A stretch of DNA of 20,220 bases from Candidatus Bathyarchaeota archaeon (GCA_009889585.1 WUQV01000031.1:1-20220), one strand, 5' to 3'; positions 6,647-13,915 are shown, counted from the first letter of the stretch. Translations and numbers: made by a program. The notes: generated from the sequence alone by a model not told the origin.

Positions 6647-7648
6647 CTAAATTAAGGCCTTTTTTAAGCCCTCTGGATTAATCGATCCGAATTGAAGCGC
6701 CCTACCTGTCGCTAGATTATGGGCAGTTATCAGACCTATTGTGAAGAATGCGGGATCCAACTTTGACCAATTGAAATTAACCCCTTTTAACACTTCATAA
6801 GAAGGCTTTCCATAATACGGCGAGACCGTAGCCGGCGCCTTCTTTAAGAGCTCTATTAACTTATCTTCATCCTTGAAGTCAACGACGTAACATGCCCTCC
6901 CTCCGTAAATTAACGAGTCCTCCTGCCTTCCTAACGTCACGTTTTCATCTGGATGAAGCGGCATCACAGGGGCTTCTCCAACGGCGCTTACGACTTTCTT
7001 AACGTCAAAGCCAAGGTAATCTAACCTATAAAGGCCAGTTTCAGCCACCCTGCCGGCTACTTGAACGGAGCCAGCTATCGAGTTGACAGTCGTCAAGACG
7101 AGGTGAACGTCCTCAGGCCTTACGTTACACGCGCGGCTTACCTCTAAGGCGACTTCATCGGTTGGGGGAGTTTTCGCCTCTAGGAGGAGCACGGCTTTGT
7201 CGTATTCCTCCTTATAGCCTATTTTCTCAAAGACCTTCTTCGGCTTGAGCGCTAACGCCCTAGCAGGCCCGGATCCCATCCCGAAGAAATCCTTAACCTT
7301 AACGCTCCAACCGGCGAGCTGACAACCGAGAAGCGCGACGGCTGGGTGGTCGGTTCTCACGACGACCGTCGGCAGCAAAAGCCCATCGTAATCGGATACG
7401 ATTAACGAAGCGCTTCCGAGGCCGCCTATGGCGATCTCGATTAACTTTAAGCCGATTTCGTAACCTCCTTTTGCCTCCAACCCTGTGTCGACGACCGTAG
7501 CGCCGCTCGACAAACGGCTTACTTTCACATTGTAATACTCAGAATTCCCCAATAGCTCTCGGACGATTCTAAGCGCCCTTTCGTTAACGCTGACCATCGC
7601 CACTCCCCGCGGCATTGCTTCATGAAGCGTACGTGGATTTATATTCAT
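6647..7648 (-). CDS. mch: Methenyltetrahydromethanopterin cyclohydrolase
   Basis: Interconverts N5,N10-methenyl-tetrahydromethanopterin and N5-formyl-tetrahydromethanopterin, a cytosolic step of archaeal C1 metabolism (methanogenesis, or the H4MPT branch of the Wood-Ljungdahl pathway). The protein is recognisable along its length: 'VSVNERALRIV', 'SGATVVDTGLEAKGGYEIG', 'LPTVVVRTDHPAVALLGCQLAGW', 'FFGMGSGPARALA', 'LVLTTVNSIAGSVQVAGR' and 'VMPLHPDENVTLGRQEDSL'. ATG 7648 follows AGAGGA by seven bases, and that site overlaps the stop of the small upstream gene, which suggests coupling. An internal ATG at 7597 after GGGGAG gives 316 residues, closer to the usual family length and start, so the first 17 residues may be an extension. 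The upstream operon gene is split by an insertion element, so the original promoter is now about 1.4 kb further away. Confidence 0.97.
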   Translation of the reverse strand: MNINPRTLHEAMPRGVAMVSVNERALRIVRELLGNSEYYNVKVSRLSSGATVVDTGLEAKGGYEIGLKLIEIAIGGLGSASLIVSDYDGLLLPTVVVRTDHPAVALLGCQLAGWSVKVKDFFGMGSGPARALALKPKKVFEKIGYKEEYDKAVLLLEAKTPPTDEVALEVSRACNVRPEDVHLVLTTVNSIAGSVQVAGRVAETGLYRLDYLGFDVKKVVSAVGEAPVMPLHPDENVTLGRQEDSLIYGGRACYVVDFKDEDKLIELLKKAPATVSPYYGKPSYEVLKGVNFNWSKLDPAFFTIGLITAHNLATGRALQFGSINPEGLKKALI

Positions 7649-7659
7649 AATATTTTCCT

Positions 7660-7800
7660 CTAAAGCGCCTTTATTTCGCCTGTTTCAAAAATTTCCACGG
7701 GAACACCGTCAATCTCTTTAAGAATTCCTTTTGCCAAGCTCTCCGTCAGCTTAATTACATTAATAACAATCTTAGCATCATCCTCTTTACCGCCTTCGAA
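7660..7800 (-). pseudogene. 3' half of a small gene split by the IS607-type element
   Basis: The minus-strand frame from 7800 down to TAG at 7660-7662 encodes F plus 45 residues, including 'EGGKEDDAKIVINVIKLTES' and ending 'KEIDGVPVEIFETGEIKAL'. It has no start codon in a sensible place. Joined at the shared GAA (7798-7800 and 9216-9218) to the 5' half at 9213-9332, it restores an uninterrupted 84-residue protein. The 'VVGVGIG ... KEIDGVPVE' layout resembles short conserved archaeal/bacterial proteins and the N-terminus of some trypsin-like proteins, but the function is not known. The stop lies 11 bases before the mch ATG, so the intact gene was the leading gene of an mch operon. Confidence 0.8.
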
Positions 7801-7810
7801 ACTGCTACGC

Positions 7811-7828
7811 TTTAAATAAGTTTAAATA
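7811..7828. repeat. Left-end tandem TTTAAATA repeats with promoter-like sequence
   Basis: TTTAAATA occurs at 7811-7818 and again at 7821-7828, exactly one helical turn (10 bases) apart, just inside the left boundary. Such subterminal direct repeats are plausible binding sites for the TnpA helix-turn-helix protein. The AT-rich core also resembles a TATA box on both strands, so it could promote tnpA to the right and mch to the left. Both roles are inferred. Confidence 0.4.
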
Positions 7829-7852
7829 TTTCCTCGGCCATAATGAAAAAGT

Positions 7853-8026
7853 ATGGAAAGAATGTTAAAGATTGGAGATTTTGCACGAATTTTGAACGTA
7901 GATCGTCATACCGTGCTACTTTGGATTAAACAGGGGAGGATCAAAGCGATTAAACTACCTAGCGGCAGGTATAGAATTCCTGAGAGCGAGGTTAAAAGAA
8001 TCCTAGGCGAATACTATGCTCGCTAA
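7853..8026 (+). CDS. tnpA: TnpA-like MerR-type helix-turn-helix protein lacking the recombinase domain
   Basis: A 57-residue ORF that is the DNA-binding domain of an IS607 TnpA: 'LKIGDFARILNVDRHTVLLW', then 'IKQGRIKAI' and 'LPSGRYRIPESEVKRILG'. In complete TnpA the sequence continues into a serine-recombinase domain with a 'YARVSS' motif carrying the catalytic Ser. Here the protein stops at 'GEYYAR', just where that motif would start, and tnpB begins 11 bases before the stop. The catalytic domain has been deleted, or this is a stand-alone helix-turn-helix gene. It could still bind element ends or repress the promoter. ATG 7853 is chosen because it gives the family N-terminus; a second Met follows at residue 4. 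Confidence 0.75.
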   Translation: MERMLKIGDFARILNVDRHTVLLWIKQGRIKAIKLPSGRYRIPESEVKRILGEYYAR

Positions 8027-9211
8027 GTTGGTTAAGGCGTATTCGATTCAACATCGATTCGACGCTGCCGAGCTGGTCGATTCCTACCATTCCGTCCTCA
8101 CGAGCGTGCTTAACGACGTTTGGAACTCCATCCGGTGGAAACGAGAAGGGAAGCGATTGATCCCTTACCTTAGGGGCGACAATCAGTTCAAGAAATCGCT
8201 TAGGAATTTCTATCTGATCGGATGGAAGTACTCCAAGCATTATGTTGACTCCGCGATTAAGCAGGCCTATTCCATCTTGAGCTCGTGGCGCAAGCTCTAT
8301 TTGAAGGGCAAGGCAAGCAGGGATAGGCCAGCGCTAAAGCGTAAGTTCGTAAGGATCAAGGGCACGCTTTTCAGCTATCGTAATGGCGTAATCAAGATCT
8401 CGATCAAGCCTCATCAAGAATCGGTTAGCATAGACCTCAAGCGGGCGTGGTTCTGGGAACGATAAAGGGGTTGAAGCTAGGCGAGTTGATCCTCAAGCCC
8501 GACCAGCTGGTCATAACGGCAATAAAGGAGGCGGAATTGAAACTTCATGATCCAATCGCATGGGATATTAACTTGCTGAGCATGGACGGATTCGACGGCG
8601 CTGGTTATTACAGCATCGATCTTAAGCCTATCTACACTATCCATAGAACCTACGAGTTGATCAGATCCAATATTCAGCATCTACCTCAAAAAACTAGGAA
8701 GCGGTTAGATCGGAAGTATAGGCGGAGGGAAAAGAATCGGGTAAAAGATCAGCTGCATAAGATTTCCAAAAGACTCGCCGACAAATCCCATATCTTCGAG
8801 TATCTGAGCGGGATCAAGGATCGTGTTGCTAGAACCAAATCCAAAGCCAGGAATAGGCAGAACTCTAAACATAACTACCGAATGCTCCAAAAATACGTTG
8901 AATATAAATCCGCTTGGAATTGCCTCATGACGATTTACGTCGACCCTAAGAACACGTCCAAAACCTGCTCCAAATGCGGGTTTACGAGCAAAGACCCAAG
9001 CAGGAGCAGGACGTTTAAATGTAAGAGGTGCGGGCTTGTTATGAATAGGCAGCAAAACGCTGCCCGAAACATTTGGAACGCGTTCCTTAAGATGAAGGGA
9101 GTTGGGTTCCCCCTGAACGGAGCCAAGCTCTATGATAAACCTGCGATGAACCCAGAGCAGGTTGAGGGCGGTGAGGCTCAAGGGTTAAGTTCAATACGTA
9201 TCAATACTTAA
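8016..9211 (+). pseudogene. tnpB: TnpB RNA-guided nuclease homologue, frameshifted
   Basis: Two frames make up one TnpB. The first (8016-8465, 149 codons) carries the N-terminal helical and WED-like region from 'MLAKLVKAYSIQHRFDAAEL' to 'LKRAWFWER' and a stop. The second (open from about 8447 to 9211) continues 'IKGLKLGELILKPDQL' without loss, so a single base appears to be missing near 8455-8465. The C-terminal part, numbered from a GTG at 8447, has RuvC-I D40 ('WDIN'), RuvC-II E118 ('FEYL') and an intact four-Cys zinc finger at C174, C177, C192 and C195. The RuvC-III position expected to be Asp is N200 ('VMNRQQNAARNIW'). The frameshift plus this substitution suggest a dead nuclease. Any guide RNA would be expected near the 3' end, 9100-9218. 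Confidence 0.8.
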
Positions 9212-9212
9212 C
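9184..9212. repeat. Right-end stem-loop of the insertion element
   Basis: GTTAAGT (9184-9190) pairs with ACTTAAC (9206-9212). The loop contains the perfect palindrome ATACGTAT (9194-9201). The structure overlaps the tnpB stop and ends three bases before the deduced element boundary. In TnpB elements the right end also encodes the guide-RNA scaffold, so this hairpin could be part of a transposition site, a terminator or the scaffold. Confidence 0.5.
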
Positions 9213-9332
9213 TCAGAACCCTATCCCTACGCCTACGACCTCAGGTATGGCCATAAGCTCTGCGACGTACTTTTTCTTTACTTCCACAGCCTTACTCAGG
9301 TTTGCCATCGAAACTAAGAAAGGGTCCATCAT
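9213..9332 (-). pseudogene. 5' half of the small gene split by the IS607-type element
   Basis: From ATG 9332 (a second ATG follows directly) the frame gives 39 residues ending 'IPEVVGVGIGF', then a TGA at 9213-9215 supplied by the element. Dropping the element fuses the Phe codon to the 3' half at 7660-7800 and yields 84 residues in one frame. No ribosome binding site is clear. A short ORF ends nine bases upstream. As it stands, the cell could make only a 39-residue peptide. Confidence 0.75.
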
Positions 9333-9341
9333 TTTAATCTT

Positions 9342-9506
9342 TTAAAGTTTTCTGTTAGAAAATGCTAGGTACCTATAGCCGAAGGTCCGTTCCTCATCGG
9401 GCATGTACAACCAGCCCCTACCAGAGGATCCCTCCCTCCTCATATCTGGGGTGAGTCTCGAAGATCGTGAGTCAATAGCAACGAAATCATTGGTGAAGGC
9501 GCTCAT
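9342..9506 (-). CDS. Small hypothetical ORF or remnant
   Basis: A 54-residue frame from ATG 9506 (or 61 residues from TTG 9527), located between the ATP-grasp gene and the split small gene, on the same strand as both. The peptide includes 'SSRLTPDMRREGSS' and 'GWLYMPDEERTFGYRYLAF', which reads like folded protein rather than noise. I recognise no family. It ends nine bases before the start of the split gene, so it may be an operon member or the end of a decayed gene. Confidence 0.3.
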   Translation of the reverse strand: MSAFTNDFVAIDSRSSRLTPDMRREGSSGRGWLYMPDEERTFGYRYLAFSNRKL

Positions 9507-9596
9507 CTTCTTTAACAGCTTTGCCAATTAGTTAAATCCTCTCGAAGAGCTCTTTTGGGTCTTAAGGAACTTAACGAGCGATGTTATAATAATTCG

Positions 9597-10787
9597 TTAA
9601 AGGCGTGCTTGGTCTAATAAGATCATTAATTCAGCGATCCTCTCCTTAGCCTCACGTAATACCGATTCCCTATCACTCCCAATGGCGATTGCGCTGCAGA
9701 CAGGATCCCCTTCATCAAGGATTATGCCGGGGGTCGATACGTCCCTAACGTACTTTAACGCCCTCAAGTCAGGTAGCTTAAGCGAATGCGAAGCGTAAAC
9801 GATGAACCTGCCGACGAACTTAATGGGGTTTATGCGGACTTTCTTAACCCCTTCAATAAACGACATTACGTGTAGCTTCACTATGTTAACATTATATGCG
9901 CCTTCAATACATTCCAAACTACCTTGGAACCTTGGATTTACCTCTACAAAGTAAGGTGTACCATCCTTCACTATGAAGTCAACGCCATTCGAACCCTTTA
10001 GACCTAATCCCTTTGTAATAGCGTTAACATACTCTGATACTTCATCATATAGCTTCTCCCATCCTTCTAGTGGAGTAACGTTACCACAATAGCTAAATCT
10101 ACCTGGAGCATTCAACCATGAAGTTCCAATTAGCTGTTCATTAATCGATAATAGCAACGCTTCCTCTCCATCTACTATGAACGAAGCACTAGCGTCAAGC
10201 CCTTGTACATACTCTTGAACTATGAGTCCCCCCTCATCTTCTTTAAACCTTCGCTTCACATCACCAACTTCATATGCAATTCTCTTGCCCCATCCTCCAC
10301 TCCCCCTTAACGGCTTAAGGACTACTGGAAAGCCTATCTCACGCGCTGCCTCACACGCTTCTTCCTCAGAGCTCACCACCTTCGTAAGCGGATGAGGTAT
10401 CCCAAGCCTCTTAAATGAGAGGAAGAGGTACCTCCAATCCCTAGCCCTCGTTATAGCCTCAGGCGAATTCCCTAACACATTTACCATCCTTCCGATCTCC
10501 TTCCAAAATTCTGGATCGTCGTCAAATCCAGATCCGATTAACGCGAATTCGACATCAGGGTGCCTTTCCAATAGGGCACGAACGCCTTCGATGAACGTCT
10601 CCCGTTCCACTCCGATACGTTCAAGCCTTTCTCCAGGCTCTTGTTTAAGCGCTGAACGAACCTCTAAGCATAACTCCCTTAGATCTAAATCGCCCCAATA
10701 ATCAAAGCATATAACGTCATAACCAGCGTTAACAGCTGACTCAACGATGGGCCTTGAGTTAAACCCGATGACGAGGATTTTGCTCAT
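9597..10787 (-). CDS. ATP-grasp ligase (COG2232-like)
   Basis: A 396-residue ATP-grasp enzyme, expected to join a carboxylate to an amine through an acyl phosphate. An N-terminal Rossmann-like pre-ATP domain begins 'ILVIGFNSRPIVESAVNAGY'. The ATP-grasp core shows K158 in 'VVLKPLRGSGGWGK', the adenine-side 'IVQEYVQG' (E192), and the Mg2+ ligands D270 in 'SNGVDFIV', E282 and N284 in 'YFVEVNPRFQGS'. It resembles archaeal 'predicted ATP-dependent carboligases'. It is the last gene of the cofE operon and overlaps the preceding gene by ATGA. The substrate is unknown; a cofactor precursor is the natural guess from the context. Confidence 0.85.
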   Translation of the reverse strand: MSKILVIGFNSRPIVESAVNAGYDVICFDYWGDLDLRELCLEVRSALKQEPGERLERIGVERETFIEGVRALLERHPDVEFALIGSGFDDDPEFWKEIGRMVNVLGNSPEAITRARDWRYLFLSFKRLGIPHPLTKVVSSEEEACEAAREIGFPVVLKPLRGSGGWGKRIAYEVGDVKRRFKEDEGGLIVQEYVQGLDASASFIVDGEEALLLSINEQLIGTSWLNAPGRFSYCGNVTPLEGWEKLYDEVSEYVNAITKGLGLKGSNGVDFIVKDGTPYFVEVNPRFQGSLECIEGAYNVNIVKLHVMSFIEGVKKVRINPIKFVGRFIVYASHSLKLPDLRALKYVRDVSTPGIILDEGDPVCSAIAIGSDRESVLREAKERIAELMILLDQARL

Positions 10788-11839
10788 TGCTCCTTTAGCT
10801 TTAAGAATTGTTCGAAATAACGCGGGCCATAACTCAACGTAATTTGAAAGAAGGGGGAGGAACCTTTCTCAACTCTTTCCAACCTTCCTCTTACTAAGCC
10901 GACTTCATCACGTTGAAGTTGACCTCGAAACTCCTCCATAAACGATATAATCCGCTCGACCTCTACGCCCCTCCTATCCGCTTCAAGCATCTCAACTTCA
11001 TAAACTGAGGGCATGAAGTAGGCATTAGAATCGTCAATTACCCTTACAATCGCTGTAATCCAATCAAGCTCCTTTATCATGCTTATCCCCAAGTATTCGT
11101 TTATAACTTCCTCATACCTTTTCACAGGTTCAAACTCAACCTTCACTTTCCTTCTAAGCCCCTTATGCTTGTAAATACCGTAAATCAACTTCCTCCTTTG
11201 ATGTCTCCAGCATTCCTCTTCGCTATATCCTTGAAAGCGCCATAAACGAGCTCCATCGCGAGGCCGCTCTTCGAACTCGTTCGTAAGCACCTCTCCTTCA
11301 TCGTAAAGGTCCTTTAGCAACTTCAAAAGCTCCTTCAACCGATCGCGTCCATAGATTATTAAGTCCAAGTCGCTATAATCAGGGTGATGAAATCCATGCA
11401 ATAAGGAGCCGAAGACGCCGAAGTCGTCAGGCCTAAGGCTCGATTGAGAGGTTAAAAGGTCTAATAAGTCGAAAAGGGCTTCTGTTAAGCGATCCTTAGG
11501 CCCTTGGAAGAGAAGCTCCTTTAACCTTTCGTCAGGCCTTCGAAGCTCGATTATTTGATCAAGGCTTAATCCAACCAGCTTCCTATCGAGGGCTTCAACG
11601 TGGATTACGTATTGAGGGAAGCGCTTTTGAACGAACTTAATCCCTTCGTCGAAGTTGAACTTATAATACGTGGCGAATCGACCCTCCCTTCTCGCCCTAG
11701 GGTTAGTTGAGCAATATAACGACTCAGGGGCATATTCCACATCGCAAATACATGCATACTCAGGGTGATCGTAACCTAGCACCCTAAAGATGATGCCTTC
11801 CTTTGATACTGGAGCATCTCTATCCCTCCATAGCATCAT
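10784..11839 (-). CDS. Nucleotidyltransferase-like protein, tandem copy 2 (COG1665-like)
   Basis: A 351-residue protein with a polymerase-beta-type nucleotidyltransferase signature in the middle: 'DDFGVFGSLLHGFHHPDYSD', then 'LDLIIYG', giving G144-S145 and metal-binding D157 and D159. A third carboxylate is not certain. The N-terminal part ('GIIFRVLGYDHPE') and overall layout match the next gene upstream, so the two are tandem paralogues. It is cytosolic, with no membrane segment. It overlaps genes on both sides by ATGA (11836-11839 and 10784-10787). The family is archaeal and uncharacterised as far as I know; the activity is inferred from the motif. Confidence 0.8.
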   Translation of the reverse strand: MMLWRDRDAPVSKEGIIFRVLGYDHPEYACICDVEYAPESLYCSTNPRARREGRFATYYKFNFDEGIKFVQKRFPQYVIHVEALDRKLVGLSLDQIIELRRPDERLKELLFQGPKDRLTEALFDLLDLLTSQSSLRPDDFGVFGSLLHGFHHPDYSDLDLIIYGRDRLKELLKLLKDLYDEGEVLTNEFEERPRDGARLWRFQGYSEEECWRHQRRKLIYGIYKHKGLRRKVKVEFEPVKRYEEVINEYLGISMIKELDWITAIVRVIDDSNAYFMPSVYEVEMLEADRRGVEVERIISFMEEFRGQLQRDEVGLVRGRLERVEKGSSPFFQITLSYGPRYFEQFLKLKEQ

Positions 11840-12870
11840 CTTTCACTCCTCTTTAAAATTCGCATGTATGCATTAGGAACCTCAGCTGCCCCGATTACAA
11901 TCCTATTGTAAAGGCTATCACCATCAGCATTTCTCACTTCCTCAACCTTTCCACACACTTCGATTAAATCTCCCTCTTCTGCTACATCAGAAAATAGCCC
12001 TTCATATGAGATAACTTCCTTTGCATTAACATCCCCATCAATTACCCTAATATGATAAATAGCAGGCAAAAACATCGACTCCGATGCATCTTCAACTTCC
12101 GCCTTTACCTTAGATATCGCCTTAGTAATGTAAAGATAATTACCGTATTCTTCAGCGATTTCTTCATCCCTTCTAATTGGATGAATAGAGAACCTCCTCC
12201 CTTTGAACACGCCATAATTCCACCTTCTCATTAAGATATCTAGCAACTCATTAAAATTGAGGTGAAAAACTTTTAACCTTTCAGCAGATTTAGCCAATAT
12301 ATCATTTAAAGGCCTTTTCACAATCGTGCCATCCTTTAAGGCTTCTCGTAATAGCTCCTTAACCCTTCGTGCCTCTTTTAACCCATATATCGTTAAATCG
12401 ATATCAGAAAAACTAGGGTTATGTAAACCGATTAAAATCGAGCCAGTAACACCGAAGGAATCAACGCTTACACCAGAGCTAAGATGAAGGAAGTTCACGA
12501 GGTTTAACATATCCTCCTCAAGTGGATCCTCAAAGCCTCTCTTTTTAATATCCCTTAGCCGCTCCTCCGGCCTATAGTATTCTTCAACAAACCTTATCGG
12601 TACCATTGACATCGTAATGCTTCTCACAGGGCAAAAGCGCATGTAATGAGGATATTTCTCCTTTAGCAAATCAAACGTTTCTACGACCTTACTTACATGA
12701 TAATATGATAACGCCCTTTCATAACGCTTCAACCTTCCCCATATGCCTTTCTCAGATGGAACGTATTTAAGATAGGCGGTGTACGCGTCTTGAGGATGTA
12801 GGTATCCAACGAGGCAAAAGAACAAGCCCTCTACCGTCCTTACGTAATCGCGATCCTTCGGCTTCCTCAT
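11836..12870 (-). CDS. Nucleotidyltransferase-like protein, tandem copy 1 (COG1665-like)
   Basis: A 344-residue paralogue of the following gene. The N-terminus 'VEGLFFCLVGYLHPQ' is shared. The nucleotidyltransferase motif reads 'DSFGVTGSILIGLHNPSFSD', then 'IDLTIYG', with G143-S144 and D156/D158. The C-terminal 60 residues ('EEGDLIEVCGKVEEV...') are beta-rich and OB-like, similar to the end of the paralogue. I choose ATG 12870 because it forms an ATGA overlap with the cofE stop, exactly as at the other two junctions. An ATG at 12882 would add four residues. The gene is more AT-rich than its neighbours. The substrate is not known. Confidence 0.8.
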   Translation of the reverse strand: MRKPKDRDYVRTVEGLFFCLVGYLHPQDAYTAYLKYVPSEKGIWGRLKRYERALSYYHVSKVVETFDLLKEKYPHYMRFCPVRSITMSMVPIRFVEEYYRPEERLRDIKKRGFEDPLEEDMLNLVNFLHLSSGVSVDSFGVTGSILIGLHNPSFSDIDLTIYGLKEARRVKELLREALKDGTIVKRPLNDILAKSAERLKVFHLNFNELLDILMRRWNYGVFKGRRFSIHPIRRDEEIAEEYGNYLYITKAISKVKAEVEDASESMFLPAIYHIRVIDGDVNAKEVISYEGLFSDVAEEGDLIEVCGKVEEVRNADGDSLYNRIVIGAAEVPNAYMRILKRSER

Positions 12871-13634
12871 TTGAACAGCCATTTGCTCTCATCCATGTTT
12901 AAGGGTTTTGCAGTTTCACATCCTTCGTCGATTAACTCGCTTAACCCTTTAACGATTACCACAGGGATTCGTTCATCGGCCTGCCCTATTAGAAGCTCCG
13001 CCGCTGAAGCCAACTCATCGGCAACGGCTATATTCTTAACGCGAAGTACGTATCCCTTCGTATCCTTTCGCCCCCTGTAATCCTTAAACGGCTTGACGGA
13101 GGATAAGCCTATTGCTACGTCGACTTGGCCCTCCCTTAAGGGCCTTCCGAACGTATCTGAGATTATAACGCCCACCCTTTTGCCGCTGAGCCGCTTTATG
13201 CCCTCCCTTATCCTTCGAGCCGATCCATCAGGATTAAGTGGTAAAAGGCTGACTACCTCTTCCGAGCCAGCTACGTTAGAGCGATCGACGCCTGCGTTCG
13301 CGCAGACGAGCCCTATCTTCATCCTTACGATCAAATGGCCTTCGCAAGCCTTGAGCACCTCCTCAGCCTCCCTTAAGATGGCCTCCACAAGCCGAGGATC
13401 CTTTTTGACGACATTCGAGAGGGATGACGCCCTTTCGGATGGCTCAATCGATCGAAGGTCTACGATTCGCCCCTCCGCCTTTGAGACGAGCTTTTGCGTC
13501 ACGACGAGGATATCGCCATCCTCTATTTCCACGCCTTCTCTTCTAATTGCCTCAAGCAAGAGGGTGGTTAAATCGTCCCCCTCCTTAACATCCGGCATGG
13601 TCTCCAGCCCTATTAACGTAACCTTCTTCGCCAC
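12867..13634 (-). CDS. cofE: Coenzyme F420-0:L-glutamate ligase
   Basis: Adds L-glutamate to F420-0 using GTP, in the last stage of deazaflavin F420 synthesis in the cytosol. At 255 residues it has the archaeal stand-alone length. Recognisable parts are 'GLETMPDVKEGDDLTTLLLE', 'DGDILVVTQKLVSKAEGR', 'LVCANAGVDRSNVAG', 'VIISDTFGRPLREGQVDVAI' and 'VADELASAAELLIGQ'. The start is GTG 13634. No ATG or ribosome binding site lies nearby, so a short or absent leader is likely. It is the first gene of a four-gene operon continuing with two nucleotidyltransferase-like genes and an ATP-grasp ligase. Confidence 0.95.
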   Translation of the reverse strand: MAKKVTLIGLETMPDVKEGDDLTTLLLEAIRREGVEIEDGDILVVTQKLVSKAEGRIVDLRSIEPSERASSLSNVVKKDPRLVEAILREAEEVLKACEGHLIVRMKIGLVCANAGVDRSNVAGSEEVVSLLPLNPDGSARRIREGIKRLSGKRVGVIISDTFGRPLREGQVDVAIGLSSVKPFKDYRGRKDTKGYVLRVKNIAVADELASAAELLIGQADERIPVVIVKGLSELIDEGCETAKPLNMDESKWLFK

Positions 13635-13915
13635 GGGTATGATGATGTAAAAAGCAGAAATAGGCTTTTCACTTAATTGTTACTCCTTTAGCGGTTTTTC
13701 TTTTCCGAATGCCTCGTCGCAAAGCCTCACTTCATCGGCTTGATTAGATTAATGTTGTAACGTCACGAGACGAAGTACGGCCTTACGCTTCGAAGATCAG
13801 CACCGAGGTAGCTCTGGCTTCCTTAAGCCACAGGGTGACCGTTTATGAGGGCTTCCCCTTAAGGTAGCTTTAAGTTACGCTCAGATTGACTGATGCTCTT
13901 TAATCAAGGAATCTT
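13635..13915. other. Divergent intergenic region with a hairpin
   Basis: This region lies between the divergent cofE operon and the small gene at 13916. It contains one tight hairpin, TGGCTT-CCTT-AAGCCA (13815-13830). CTTTAATC at about 13900 is a weak TATA-like element for the rightward genes. No coding sequence is supported. Confidence 0.35.

Larger units (their letters stand above)
7801..9218 (+). mobile_element. IS607-type insertion element, about 1.4 kb, with decayed genes
   Basis: The ends are deduced from the host gene: removing 7801-9218 rejoins two halves of a small minus-strand ORF in frame, leaving one copy of a shared GAA. There is no target duplication beyond 2-3 bases, as expected for a serine-recombinase element with a dinucleotide crossover. 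Inside, in transposon order, are a TnpA-type helix-turn-helix ORF (7853-8026) and tnpB (8016-9211, frameshifted). The left end has tandem TTTAAATA repeats and the right end a stem-loop immediately inside the boundary. The TnpA catalytic domain is missing, so the element cannot move by itself. Confidence 0.8.

Noticed and set aside
8455..8465. Programmed ribosomal frameshifting in tnpB
   Set aside because: No slippery heptamer or following stem-loop is visible; a one-base deletion explains the two frames.
8705..9181. A 158-codon minus-strand frame opposite tnpB
   Set aside because: Antisense to a recognisable TnpB with RuvC and zinc-finger motifs; no independent features.
13093..13650. A 185-codon plus-strand frame opposite cofE
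   Set aside because: It is Ser/Thr/Pro-rich shadow text antisense to an unmistakable CofE; no start signal or motif supports it.
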